Positions 52,986 through 60,515 of a DNA stretch of 64,000 bases are shown piece after piece. How positions within the stretch are numbered: the stretch's first letter is position 1; each line of letters begins with the position of its first letter. The DNA is from Nocardia lijiangensis NBRC 108240. Its GTDB lineage: Bacteria; Actinomycetota; Actinomycetes; Mycobacteriales; Mycobacteriaceae. The stretch spans positions 1 through 64,000 of the forward strand of contig NZ_BDBP01000045.1 of NCBI RefSeq assembly GCF_001613045.1, read 5' to 3'. Below the pieces are notes generated by a model that was not told where the DNA came from, did not search any database, and saw only the letters and a list, made by a program, of their open reading frames with translations. Position numbers and translations under genes: made by a program.

Positions 52986-53417
52986 GTGACCGAAGCATCC
53001 GGAGCCAACTACCACCTGAACGTCGGCGGCGACGTGCCAGGACAGATCGCCGTCGGGCATCACAACACCCTCAGCCGGGTCGAGGCGGGCGGGGACTCGA
53101 CCCAGAACGTCGACGTCGATCTCGCCGGTCTGCGCGCCGAGTTCGAGCGTCTGCGCGCCCAGCTGCCCGCCGACGGCCCGCTGCGGGACCAGGCGGCCGA
53201 ACGGGTCGACGAGTTGGAAGAGGCGGTGACCGCGTCCGAGCCGGACCTGTCCACCATGGAGTACGTCCGCAACTGGTTCGCTCGGCGGCTGCCCGAACTC
53301 GCGGGCGCGGTGACCGGGCTGATCGTCCATCCCGCCGTCGGCGCCCTGGTCGCCGCGGCGGGCGGGGGGCTCGCGGGTGAGTTCGTGCGCCGCTTCGGTT
53401 CGACCGACGGGGCGTGA
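52986..53417 (+). CDS. Small tagged partner protein with hydrophobic helix
   Basis: The 143-residue product starts with LNVGGDVPGQIAVGHHNT (about 10-27), the same pattern as the upstream NTPase. A coiled-coil segment (about 40-80, LRAEFERLRAQL) follows, then a glycine-zipper hydrophobic helix GLIVHPAVGALVAAAGGG (about 110-130). The GTG lies 13 nt after the NTPase stop, so both are one operon. The architecture would suit an effector or membrane-acting subunit held by the NTPase through the shared tag. No known family was recognised. Confidence 0.65.
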   Translation: MTEASGANYHLNVGGDVPGQIAVGHHNTLSRVEAGGDSTQNVDVDLAGLRAEFERLRAQLPADGPLRDQAAERVDELEEAVTASEPDLSTMEYVRNWFARRLPELAGAVTGLIVHPAVGALVAAAGGGLAGEFVRRFGSTDGA

Positions 53418-53493
53418 GTAGGCCGCGTCCCGCGTGATCCACCCCGCCGCGAGCGGCGGCCTTCCGCGCCCGGCTGGGCCCGGCGACGCTGAA

Positions 53494-53524
53494 CCGGACG
53501 CCCGTCCTCGGGCCGGGCGTCCGG
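53494..53524 (+). terminator. Hairpin terminator upstream of nadD
   Basis: A perfect 11-bp stem CCGGACGCCCG (53494-53504) with 53514-53524 and a 9-nt loop. It separates the NTPase module from the nadD operon. Confidence 0.55.
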
Positions 53525-53560
53525 ACGGCGGTCCGCGGCGGAGCATTAAGCTCGGCACTC

Positions 53561-54202
53561 ATGCACGAGAAAGGCCGGACCGGACGCAAGCTGGGGGTGA
53601 TGGGCGGCACCTTCGACCCGATCCACCACGGGCACCTGGTCGCCGCCAGCGAAGTCGCCAACCGGTTCGACCTGGACGAAGTGATCTTCGTCCCCACCGG
53701 ACAGCCGTGGCAGAAGGCACACAAGAAGGTCAGTCCGGCCGAGGACAGGTACCTGATGACCGTCATCGCGACGGCCTCCAACCCGCGGTTCTCGGTCAGC
53801 AGGGCCGACATCGACCGGGGCAAGGTCACCTACACCGTGGACACCCTGCGCGAGATGCGCGCCCAGTATCCGGACGCCGAGCTGTACTTCATCACGGGAG
53901 CGGACGCACTGGCCAACATCCTGTCGTGGCAGGATTGGGCGGAACTGTTCGAACTGGCGAAGTTCGTCGGGGTGAGCCGACCGGGCTACGAGCTGAACGC
54001 CGATCATCTTCAGGAACATCTGCGTGATCTTCCGGCCGATGCGGTGACGATGATCGAGGTCCCGGCCCTGGCCATCTCGTCGAGTGAGTGCAGGCGACGC
54101 GCCGCCGAGAATCGGCCGGTGTGGTACCTCGTCCCCGACGGCGTGGTCCAGTACATATCGAAGCGGCACCTCTACGTGCCCGAAACAGCGGAAGGTAGCT
54201 GA
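53561..54202 (+). CDS. nadD: Nicotinate-nucleotide adenylyltransferase
   Basis: The 213-residue enzyme of NAD synthesis forms deamido-NAD from NaMN and ATP. It shows GVMGGTFDPIHHGHLVAA (nucleotidyltransferase HxGH motif, about 12-29) and the C-terminal ISSSECRRR (ISSTxxR motif, about 171). Normal length. rsfS follows after 6 nt, as in most actinobacteria. Confidence 0.96.
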   Translation: MHEKGRTGRKLGVMGGTFDPIHHGHLVAASEVANRFDLDEVIFVPTGQPWQKAHKKVSPAEDRYLMTVIATASNPRFSVSRADIDRGKVTYTVDTLREMRAQYPDAELYFITGADALANILSWQDWAELFELAKFVGVSRPGYELNADHLQEHLRDLPADAVTMIEVPALAISSSECRRRAAENRPVWYLVPDGVVQYISKRHLYVPETAEGS

Positions 54203-54208
54203 AAAGGC

Positions 54209-54613
54209 ATGAGCGCATCTGTCGAGGCGGTCGAGATGGCGCAGGTCGCCGCGCGGGCGGCAGACGAGAAGCTGGCTGCCGACGTGGTCGTGCTCGACGT
54301 CTCCGAGCAGCTGGTGATCACCGACTGCTTCGTCATCGCCTCCGCGCCGAACGAGCGCCAGGTGAACGCGATCGTCGACAACGTGGAGGAGCGGCTCCGG
54401 CAGGCAGGCCACAAGCCGGTCCGCAGGGAGGGCACCCGCGAGGGCCGCTGGGCGCTGCTGGACTACGTCGACGTCGTCGTGCACATCCAGCACAACGACG
54501 AGCGCAATTTCTATGCGCTGGAACGGCTGTGGAAGGACTGCCCGGTGGTTCCGGTGTCAGGCATCGGCGATCCGCGTGCCGCGGAGGGTGACGAGGGGAA
54601 CGGCACCGAGTGA
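54209..54613 (+). CDS. rsfS: Ribosomal silencing factor RsfS
   Basis: The 134-residue protein binds L14 and blocks subunit joining in starvation. Family marks are VVLDVSEQLVITDCFVIAS (about 28-46) and REGTREGRWALLDYVDVVVH (about 73-92). It overlaps gpgP by 4 nt (GTGA). Confidence 0.95.
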   Translation: MSASVEAVEMAQVAARAADEKLAADVVVLDVSEQLVITDCFVIASAPNERQVNAIVDNVEERLRQAGHKPVRREGTREGRWALLDYVDVVVHIQHNDERNFYALERLWKDCPVVPVSGIGDPRAAEGDEGNGTE

Positions 54614-55269
54614 GCAAGTATGCCGGTGTGCGCACCCTGATCCTGTTGCGGCACGGGCAGACCGAATGGAATGCCTCGGATCGGATGCAAGGCCAGATCG
54701 ATACCGATCTCACCGAACTGGGCCGCAGACAGGCCAAAGAGGCGGCGCGCGAGCTGGTCTCACGCAACGCCATCGCGATCGTCTCCTCCGATCTGAAGCG
54801 CGCCAACGACACCGCGCTGGCACTGGCGGAGCACACCGCGGTCCCCGTCGTGCGCGACCCGCGCCTGCGGGAGACGCACCTCGGTGACTGGGAGGGACTG
54901 ACCCACCTCGAGGTGGACGCCGACTACCCGGGGGCGCGCCTGGCCTGGCGGCTGGACGCCACGTATCGGCCGCCCAACGGCGAAAGCAAGCTCGAGGTGG
55001 GTGCGCGCGCCCTTCCCGTCGTGCAGGAGCTGTACAGCGAGCGACAGGATTGGCCGGGCCGGACTATCATCCTGGTGGCGCACGGCGGGCTGATCGCCGC
55101 CCTGACGGCCGCGCTGCTCGACCTGCCGCCACAGAACTGGCCCATCCTCGGTGGACTGGCCAATACCAGCTGGGTGCAACTGAGCAGCCACGGTCCAGGA
55201 ATCGAACAGCCCGGGTGGCGTCTCGATGTGTGGAACGCAGCGGCGAAGGTAGCTCCCGATGTCCTCTGA
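54610..55269 (+). CDS. gpgP: Glucosyl-3-phosphoglycerate phosphatase
   Basis: The 219-residue histidine phosphatase has LLRHGQTEWNASDRMQG (active-site His about 14) and LVAHGGLIAALTAALLD (second His). Its position between rsfS and octT matches Rv2419c, which dephosphorylates glucosyl-3-phosphoglycerate in methylglucose lipopolysaccharide synthesis. The substrate assignment relies on this synteny. Confidence 0.87.
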   Translation: MSKYAGVRTLILLRHGQTEWNASDRMQGQIDTDLTELGRRQAKEAARELVSRNAIAIVSSDLKRANDTALALAEHTAVPVVRDPRLRETHLGDWEGLTHLEVDADYPGARLAWRLDATYRPPNGESKLEVGARALPVVQELYSERQDWPGRTIILVAHGGLIAALTAALLDLPPQNWPILGGLANTSWVQLSSHGPGIEQPGWRLDVWNAAAKVAPDVL

Positions 55270-57028
55270 AGAACCGATCAGATCGGTGCCGGACGAACTG
55301 TTCCAGCAGGTGACCCGCAAGGCGGAACGCCAGCTTCCCGATGCGTTGTTCGGCGGACCCGCCGCGCCCGCATCGCCCCCGAAAAGCGCCGCGAAGGGCG
55401 ACGAGCCCGTCCGGACAGTGCCGGACGAGTTGTTCAAGCAGGTCACGGCCAAGCCGGAACGGCACCTGCCGGACGCGTTGTTCGGTGGGCCGCCGCGGAA
55501 GCCGGAGGCCGATTCGCCGGAGAAGTCCGGCGCGGTGGTGGATGCCGGGGCCGATGCGCTCGCCGGTGCGGGACCTGCCGACGAGGCATCGGGCGATGCC
55601 GCGGACGAGTCGGATGCCGATGGTGATGTGGGCTCCGTAGCCGATGCCGTGGTGGCCGAGGTCGAGGCGGGCGCTGGGACGGGTGCCGGGGACGGCGCGC
55701 TGGATGGTGAGGCAGTCGACGCCCAGGTGGTCTCCGAAGGGCCGGTCTCGAGCGGGCCGTCGGAGTCCGAGGCGGCCTTCGATGGTGCGGCAGGACAAGA
55801 CGTGGCTGCATCGGCGACCGATCGGGTGAGCGTGGCGGATGAGCGTGACTCGGTCGCAGCGTCCACCGGTTCCGGAGCCGCGGCTGTGCGCGAGGATCTC
55901 GAACCTATCGAGGGCGAACCGCTGTCCGATGAGGGCGAGCCCGATGCCGCGGCTGTGCGCGAGGACGTCGAACCTATCGTCGGCGAGTTGCTGTCCGATG
56001 AGGGTGAGCCCGACGCCGCAGAGGGTTCCGCCGCGGCCGAAACGGTCGGCCTATCCGCGGAAAACTCCGCGGGGGAAGCCGAGTCCGGACCCGCCACCGT
56101 CGACGGGGCGGACTCCGCGCCGACCGGTGAAGCGGCGTCGGTGGATTCGGCGTCCGATTCCGGCGCGACGGCCGCCTCGGCTCCTGCTTCGGTATCGGAT
56201 TCGGCGGCCGCGGCCGCCGTTGCCACGCTGATCCCTTCCGAGGCACCGCTTTCGGCCGTTTCTGCCGAGCCGGGTACGGCGCCCGCAGGTGAGGTCGTAC
56301 CCGCGCCCGAGACGACCCAGGCCAAGCGTCCGGTCCTCTTGGTGATCGCCGACTCGCTCTCCTACTTCGGCCCGAAGGGCGGTCTGCCCGCGGATGATCC
56401 GCGCATCTGGCCGAATCTCGTAGGCGCCGAACTGGATTGGGACGTGGAACTGGTCGGCCGTATCGGCTGGACCTGCCGCGACGCGTACTGGGCGCTCATC
56501 GGCGACCCGCGGGTGTGGGCCGCCGTGCCGAACGCGGGTGCCGTGGTCTTCGCCGTCGGCGGCATGGACACCCTGCCTTCGCCGCTGCCGACCGCGCTGC
56601 GTGAGCTGATCCGCTATGTGCGTCCGCCGGGCCTGCGCAGGCTCGTCCGCTCGACCTACAACTGGCTGCAGCCGAAGCTGTCGAAGCTGGGTCGCCCGGT
56701 CGCGCTGCCGCCGAAGGTCAGCGTCGACTACCTGGAACAGTCCCGCGAGGCATTGGCGCAGTTGCGCCCGGATCTGCCGTTCGTCGCGGTGCTGCCCTCC
56801 GTGCACAAGGCCGAGGCGTACGGACGTGTGCACTCCGGTCGGCCGCGCGCGGTGAAGGCGTTGCAGGCGTGGTCGGCGCGCAGCGCGGTGCCGCTGGTGG
56901 ATCTCGGTGAAGCGGTGCGGGAGAACGTCTTCTCCGGCGACGCCAATCCGGACGGCATCCACTGGGGCTGGGCCGGGCACACCGCGGTCGCCACCGCGAT
57001 GGTCAAGACCTTGCAGGAGGTTCGGTAG
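55259..57028 (+). CDS. octT: OctT-like acyltransferase with long N-terminal extension
   Basis: In the 589-residue product, the C-terminal 235 residues form an SGNH-type domain: VIADSLSYFG (nucleophile Ser about 362) and NPDGIHWGWAGHTAVA (Asp-His about 562-575). It corresponds to diglucosylglycerate octanoyltransferase (Rv2418c). The N-terminal ~350 residues are extra. There are two 29-residue repeats (6-34 and 50-78, core VPDELFxQVTxKxERxLPD), then acidic Ala/Ser/Asp-rich sequence with a 69-bp tandem repeat (from 55877). The ATG overlaps the gpgP stop by 11 nt. The extension is predicted disordered and may be an interaction tail. Confidence 0.82.
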   Translation: MSSEEPIRSVPDELFQQVTRKAERQLPDALFGGPAAPASPPKSAAKGDEPVRTVPDELFKQVTAKPERHLPDALFGGPPRKPEADSPEKSGAVVDAGADALAGAGPADEASGDAADESDADGDVGSVADAVVAEVEAGAGTGAGDGALDGEAVDAQVVSEGPVSSGPSESEAAFDGAAGQDVAASATDRVSVADERDSVAASTGSGAAAVREDLEPIEGEPLSDEGEPDAAAVREDVEPIVGELLSDEGEPDAAEGSAAAETVGLSAENSAGEAESGPATVDGADSAPTGEAASVDSASDSGATAASAPASVSDSAAAAAVATLIPSEAPLSAVSAEPGTAPAGEVVPAPETTQAKRPVLLVIADSLSYFGPKGGLPADDPRIWPNLVGAELDWDVELVGRIGWTCRDAYWALIGDPRVWAAVPNAGAVVFAVGGMDTLPSPLPTALRELIRYVRPPGLRRLVRSTYNWLQPKLSKLGRPVALPPKVSVDYLEQSREALAQLRPDLPFVAVLPSVHKAEAYGRVHSGRPRAVKALQAWSARSAVPLVDLGEAVRENVFSGDANPDGIHWGWAGHTAVATAMVKTLQEVR

Positions 57029-57031
57029 TCC

Positions 57032-57874
57032 GTGGCCGTCGTGGTCGTCACCGATTCGTCCGCCAGCCTCCCTGCCGAAATCGTCGACGAGCTGGACATC
57101 GCCGTCGTACCGTTGCACGTTCTTGTCGGCGACCGCGCCATCCGCGAGGGCGTGGAACCGATCGACATCGACTATGCCGCGGACACCGTGACCACCTCGG
57201 CGGCCTCGCCGGGCGAGCTGCGCGAGGTCTACGAGCTGGCGCTGGCGCGCAGCGGGGGCGACGGCGTTGTCGCCGTGCACCTTTCGCGTCAACTGTCCGG
57301 CACCTGGGAGGCGGGCAGGCAGGCCGTGCGCGACATGGACGCCGCCGACCGGGTAAGAATCGTCGACTCCCTCGGCGCGGGCCTCGCCACCGGACTCCCG
57401 ACCCTGGCGGCCGCCCGCCGGGCGCGCGCCGGTGCGGCGCTGGACATCGTGTACGACACCGCGGTCGCCACGGCCAGCCGGGCGCGTACCTTCTTCCTGG
57501 TCAACCGGACCGAACAGCTGCGCAGGGGCGGGCGGCTGAGCAGCGCGGCGGCGTTCTTCGGCAGCGAGCTGGTCACCAAACCGCTGCTGCAGATCGTCGA
57601 GGGCCGTCTCGAATTGCGCGAGAAGGCACGCACCCGGTCCAAGGCGTACGCGAAACTCGTGGCCGCCGCGGTGGACGCCGCCGGAGAAGACGGCGCGGCG
57701 GTGGCGGTGCAGCACCTCGAGGCGGCAGAGGCGGCCGAAACCGTGGCCGGGCAACTGCGCGAACTGATTCCGGGGATCCGCGAACTCATCGTCGCGGAGT
57801 TCGGACCGGTGCTCGGCGTGCACCTCGGCCTCGGTGCGGTCGGTGTACTCGTGGTGCCCGGCGGCTGCGCATGA
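57032..57874 (+). CDS. DegV-family fatty-acid-binding protein
   Basis: The 280-residue product starts with VVVVTDSSASLPAEIV (residues 3-18), has the family segment TSAASPGELREVYELAL, VVAVHLSRQLSGTWEAG and FFLVNRTEQLRRGGRLSS. DegV proteins bind a fatty acid and, in some bacteria, act as FakB subunits delivering it to the FakA kinase. No fakA is nearby. The GTG is 3 nt after the octT stop, matching Rv2417c order. Confidence 0.92.
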   Translation: MAVVVVTDSSASLPAEIVDELDIAVVPLHVLVGDRAIREGVEPIDIDYAADTVTTSAASPGELREVYELALARSGGDGVVAVHLSRQLSGTWEAGRQAVRDMDAADRVRIVDSLGAGLATGLPTLAAARRARAGAALDIVYDTAVATASRARTFFLVNRTEQLRRGGRLSSAAAFFGSELVTKPLLQIVEGRLELREKARTRSKAYAKLVAAAVDAAGEDGAAVAVQHLEAAEAAETVAGQLRELIPGIRELIVAEFGPVLGVHLGLGAVGVLVVPGGCA

Positions 57875-57936
57875 CGGAGCGATCACGGTGAGCGCAACCG
57901 GTTCGATCGCGAAGTGCGCCGGATAACGTCGGGACG

Positions 57937-58422
57937 ATGACGAGTTCGACGCGGCCGACCCGTCCACCACTGACCGTGGCCACGGTCGATTGGGCGCATC
58001 ACGACGCGGTGACCCTGCGTGAGGAAATGGCCGCCGAGGTGGGTCCCCGGTATGCCGACCTGGCCCGCACCGTGCGCGGCACCCCGAACGCGGTCGACGA
58101 GGAGACCGTGCACCGCACCTTCGTCGCCTATTCCGGTGGGGCCGCCGGTCACGCGGCGGTCCGCTGGAACGCGGGCGAGCTCGAACTGAAACGGATGTTC
58201 GTCCGCCCCGCCTATCGCGGTTCGGGTGTCGCGGACGCGCTACTCACCGCGGCCGAAGATGCCGCGCGCGCCGAGGGATTGCCCCGGCTGATCCTGCAGA
58301 CCGGCCATCTCCAGCCGGAGGCGGTGCGGTTCTATGTCCGCAGCGGATACCACCGCATTCCGATCTTCCCGCCCTACGAGGTCCTTCCCCTGTCGAATTG
58401 CTTTGCCAAGCAACTGAAGTGA
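57937..58422 (+). CDS. GNAT N-acetyltransferase
   Basis: The 161-residue product has the acetyl-CoA-binding signature LKRMFVRPAYRGSGVADALL (about 87-106) and the closing VRFYVRSGYHRIP. The acceptor is unknown. It lies 62 nt after the degV gene and ends before a 10-bp hairpin. Confidence 0.87.
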   Translation: MTSSTRPTRPPLTVATVDWAHHDAVTLREEMAAEVGPRYADLARTVRGTPNAVDEETVHRTFVAYSGGAAGHAAVRWNAGELELKRMFVRPAYRGSGVADALLTAAEDAARAEGLPRLILQTGHLQPEAVRFYVRSGYHRIPIFPPYEVLPLSNCFAKQLK

Positions 58423-58425
58423 TAC

Positions 58426-58453
58426 CGCACGCCCTTGGCGACGAGGGCGTGCG
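58426..58453 (+). terminator. Hairpin after GNAT gene
   Basis: A 10-bp stem (CGCACGCCCT 58426-58435 with 58444-58453) and 8-nt loop directly follow the stop codon. No T-run is present. Confidence 0.5.
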
Positions 58454-58574
58454 CGCAAGTGGGCCGGGCTTTCACGGGAGGGGTTGTCCCCAGGGGCGCG
58501 GTTATCAACAGACCTATCGAAATGCCTGGTCGCACCGGACTGTTCGATGCGTTCGGCTGCGTACGGTCGCGGGC

Positions 58575-60515
58575 ATGCGACGACATGACGAACGCGAGCG
58601 GATTCGACGGCGGCTCGGTGCGCTGACCGTCCGGGTAGGGGCGAGCCGTGGAGTGCCCTCCGGCGGTCGCGCTCGGTCGTCGGGTGCCGGGGCGACGTCA
58701 CCTGCGTCGGTGGCCGCGAGGCAGGCGGTCGGGTCGGGCGAGACCGTGTCCAGCGGTGGCCACATCCGACTGTCGAGTATTGCCACGGCGCATAGCGGAA
58801 TCCCATCGGCTGCTGTGGCGGGTGCGGGCTCGGGAGGTGTGCCGGGCAAGACCGTGCCTATGGCGCCCGATGTCGGCGTGCGGCGATCGGTCGGTGTGGA
58901 CGCGCCGGTCGCCGCGTCGCATCCGGCGGAGGCGCAGTTGTCTCGAGGGGCGTCGGGTGAGATCGCGTCCGGCGGTGGCGGTGTCCAGCTGTCGAGTGTC
59001 AGCGCGGCGCGTGGTGGGAGGGCGTCGGCACCCGTGGTGGGCGCGGGCACGGGAGGTGCGTCGGGTAACAACGTGCCTGCGGCGTCTGATGGCAGCGTGC
59101 GGCGATTGGTTGGTGGGGATGTGGCGGTCGTCGTGTCGCATTCGGCGGAGGCGCAGTGGTCCCGAGGGGCGTCGGGTGAGAACGCGTCCAGCGGTGGTCG
59201 TGTCCAGCTGTCGAGTATCGGCGCGGCGGGTGGTGGGGTGGCGTCGACTGCCGTAATGGGTGCGGGCTCGGGAGGTGGGTCGGGCGAGAACGCGCCGATG
59301 GCGTCCGATGCCAGTGTGTGGCGGTCGGTTGGTGGGGATGTGCCTGTCGTGGGGGCGCATTCGGCGGAGACACAGTGGTTTCGAGGTGTACCCGTGGCGT
59401 CGGATGACAGCGCGCGGCCGCCGGTTGAAGGGGATGTGCCTATCGTCGCGTCACATCCCGAGGGGAGGCGGTTCCGAGGCGGATCCGAGAAGAGTTCGGG
59501 GCGTTGGCATTGGGAGCGGCTGCCGCCGGAAGAATTGGACGGGGTCGGGGAATCTATGGAGGTCGGTGACCCCGAACCTGGCGCAGCGGCGTCGCGAGTC
59601 GATCGAGGAAGGGTTCCTGGCGAAGGTGGAGTAGCGGCGAATCCCCGTCGCGGCCGGGAGCGGTCGGCACCGAGCACCTCGGCGCCGGATCATCGTTCCG
59701 CCGTGCATTCCAGCGGGGTCGGAGACGAAGAGTCGGTCGGTCAGGTGCGCACCCCGCACTGGCTGGACGAACCCCCGCGCGGTCCGGGCTGGCGGGAACG
59801 TTTTGTCCCGCAGCGCTTTCACGGTGCGCGGATCGATCCCGGCCGTCGGGGTGTGCTGATGTTGGCGATGGTCGGGCTGGCCGCCGTGGTTGTCGCGACG
59901 GTCGTGGTGTTCCGTGAGCGCCCGGTGGCGCATGCCGTGCCGCCGTTGCCCGCCGCGCGCATCAGCGCGACTCCGGCTGGGTCGCGTCCGAACCCTGGTA
60001 CGGCGCAGACGATTCCCGCCGCATCGGGGGCACAGCCCACACCCGCGTCCGCCGAGCTGGTCGTCAGCGTTGTCGGACTCGTCCAGCGAGGCGGACTGGT
60101 GCGGCTTCCCGAGGGCGCACGGGTGGCGGATGCGCTCGCGGCGGCGGGCGGTGCCCGCGACGGGGCGGATCTGACCGGCATCAACCTCGCCCAGCGCGTG
60201 CGGGACGGCGACCAGATCCTCGTCGGACCCGCCGCACCGGCACCGGGGCCGCCCCAACTCGGCAGCACCACGATCACCGCAACCGGACCGAGCGCGACCG
60301 CCCGTCCGAGTGGCGGGCCGTCCGGCAAGGTCGACCTCAACAAGGCCACCGAAGCGGAGCTCGACGCCCTGCCCGGCGTCGGTCCGGTCACCGCAGGCGC
60401 CATCGTCGCGTGGCGCACGGCAAACGGCCGCTTCACCGACCTCGAACAACTCGGTGAAGTGGACGGCATCGGCCCCGCCCGGCTGGCCCGTCTGCGCGAT
60501 CTGGTGACGGTATGA
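58575..60515 (+). CDS. comEA: ComEA-like DNA-binding protein with repeat extension
   Basis: In the 646-residue product, the C-terminal part is classical ComEA. It has a membrane helix (GVLMLAMVGLAAVVVATVVVF cut to about 425-445), an SLBB domain (VVGLVQRGGLVRLPEGARV, about 500) and a helix-hairpin-helix pair (VDLNKATEAELDALPGVGP, about 585). The N-terminal ~420 residues are unusual for ComEA, whose usual length is about 200-300. They contain three 73-residue tandem repeats plus a partial one. The ATG at 58575 starts MRRHDERERIRRRLG. ComEA binds incoming DNA at the cell surface. comEC overlaps by 4 nt. Confidence 0.87.
   Translation: MRRHDERERIRRRLGALTVRVGASRGVPSGGRARSSGAGATSPASVAARQAVGSGETVSSGGHIRLSSIATAHSGIPSAAVAGAGSGGVPGKTVPMAPDVGVRRSVGVDAPVAASHPAEAQLSRGASGEIASGGGGVQLSSVSAARGGRASAPVVGAGTGGASGNNVPAASDGSVRRLVGGDVAVVVSHSAEAQWSRGASGENASSGGRVQLSSIGAAGGGVASTAVMGAGSGGGSGENAPMASDASVWRSVGGDVPVVGAHSAETQWFRGVPVASDDSARPPVEGDVPIVASHPEGRRFRGGSEKSSGRWHWERLPPEELDGVGESMEVGDPEPGAAASRVDRGRVPGEGGVAANPRRGRERSAPSTSAPDHRSAVHSSGVGDEESVGQVRTPHWLDEPPRGPGWRERFVPQRFHGARIDPGRRGVLMLAMVGLAAVVVATVVVFRERPVAHAVPPLPAARISATPAGSRPNPGTAQTIPAASGAQPTPASAELVVSVVGLVQRGGLVRLPEGARVADALAAAGGARDGADLTGINLAQRVRDGDQILVGPAAPAPGPPQLGSTTITATGPSATARPSGGPSGKVDLNKATEAELDALPGVGPVTAGAIVAWRTANGRFTDLEQLGEVDGIGPARLARLRDLVTV
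58740..59480 (+). repeat. 219-bp in-frame tandem repeats in comEA
   Basis: Units begin with GAG at 58740, 58959 and 59178, exactly 219 nt (73 codons) apart, followed by a partial fourth. The consensus includes GENASSGGRVQLSSI, GAGSGGxSGEN and SVRRSVGGDVPVV. Units have diverged but kept frame and length. Confidence 0.9.

Noticed and set aside
58484..58510. DnaA-box-like TTGTCCCCA and TTATCAACA pair
   Set aside because: Only two imperfect boxes, no AT-rich unwinding region and no dnaA/dnaN nearby, so not an origin.
58740..59480. Regular 219-bp repeats considered as a CRISPR-like array
   Set aside because: Units are contiguous, frame-preserving and encode protein; there are no spacers and no cas genes in the window.
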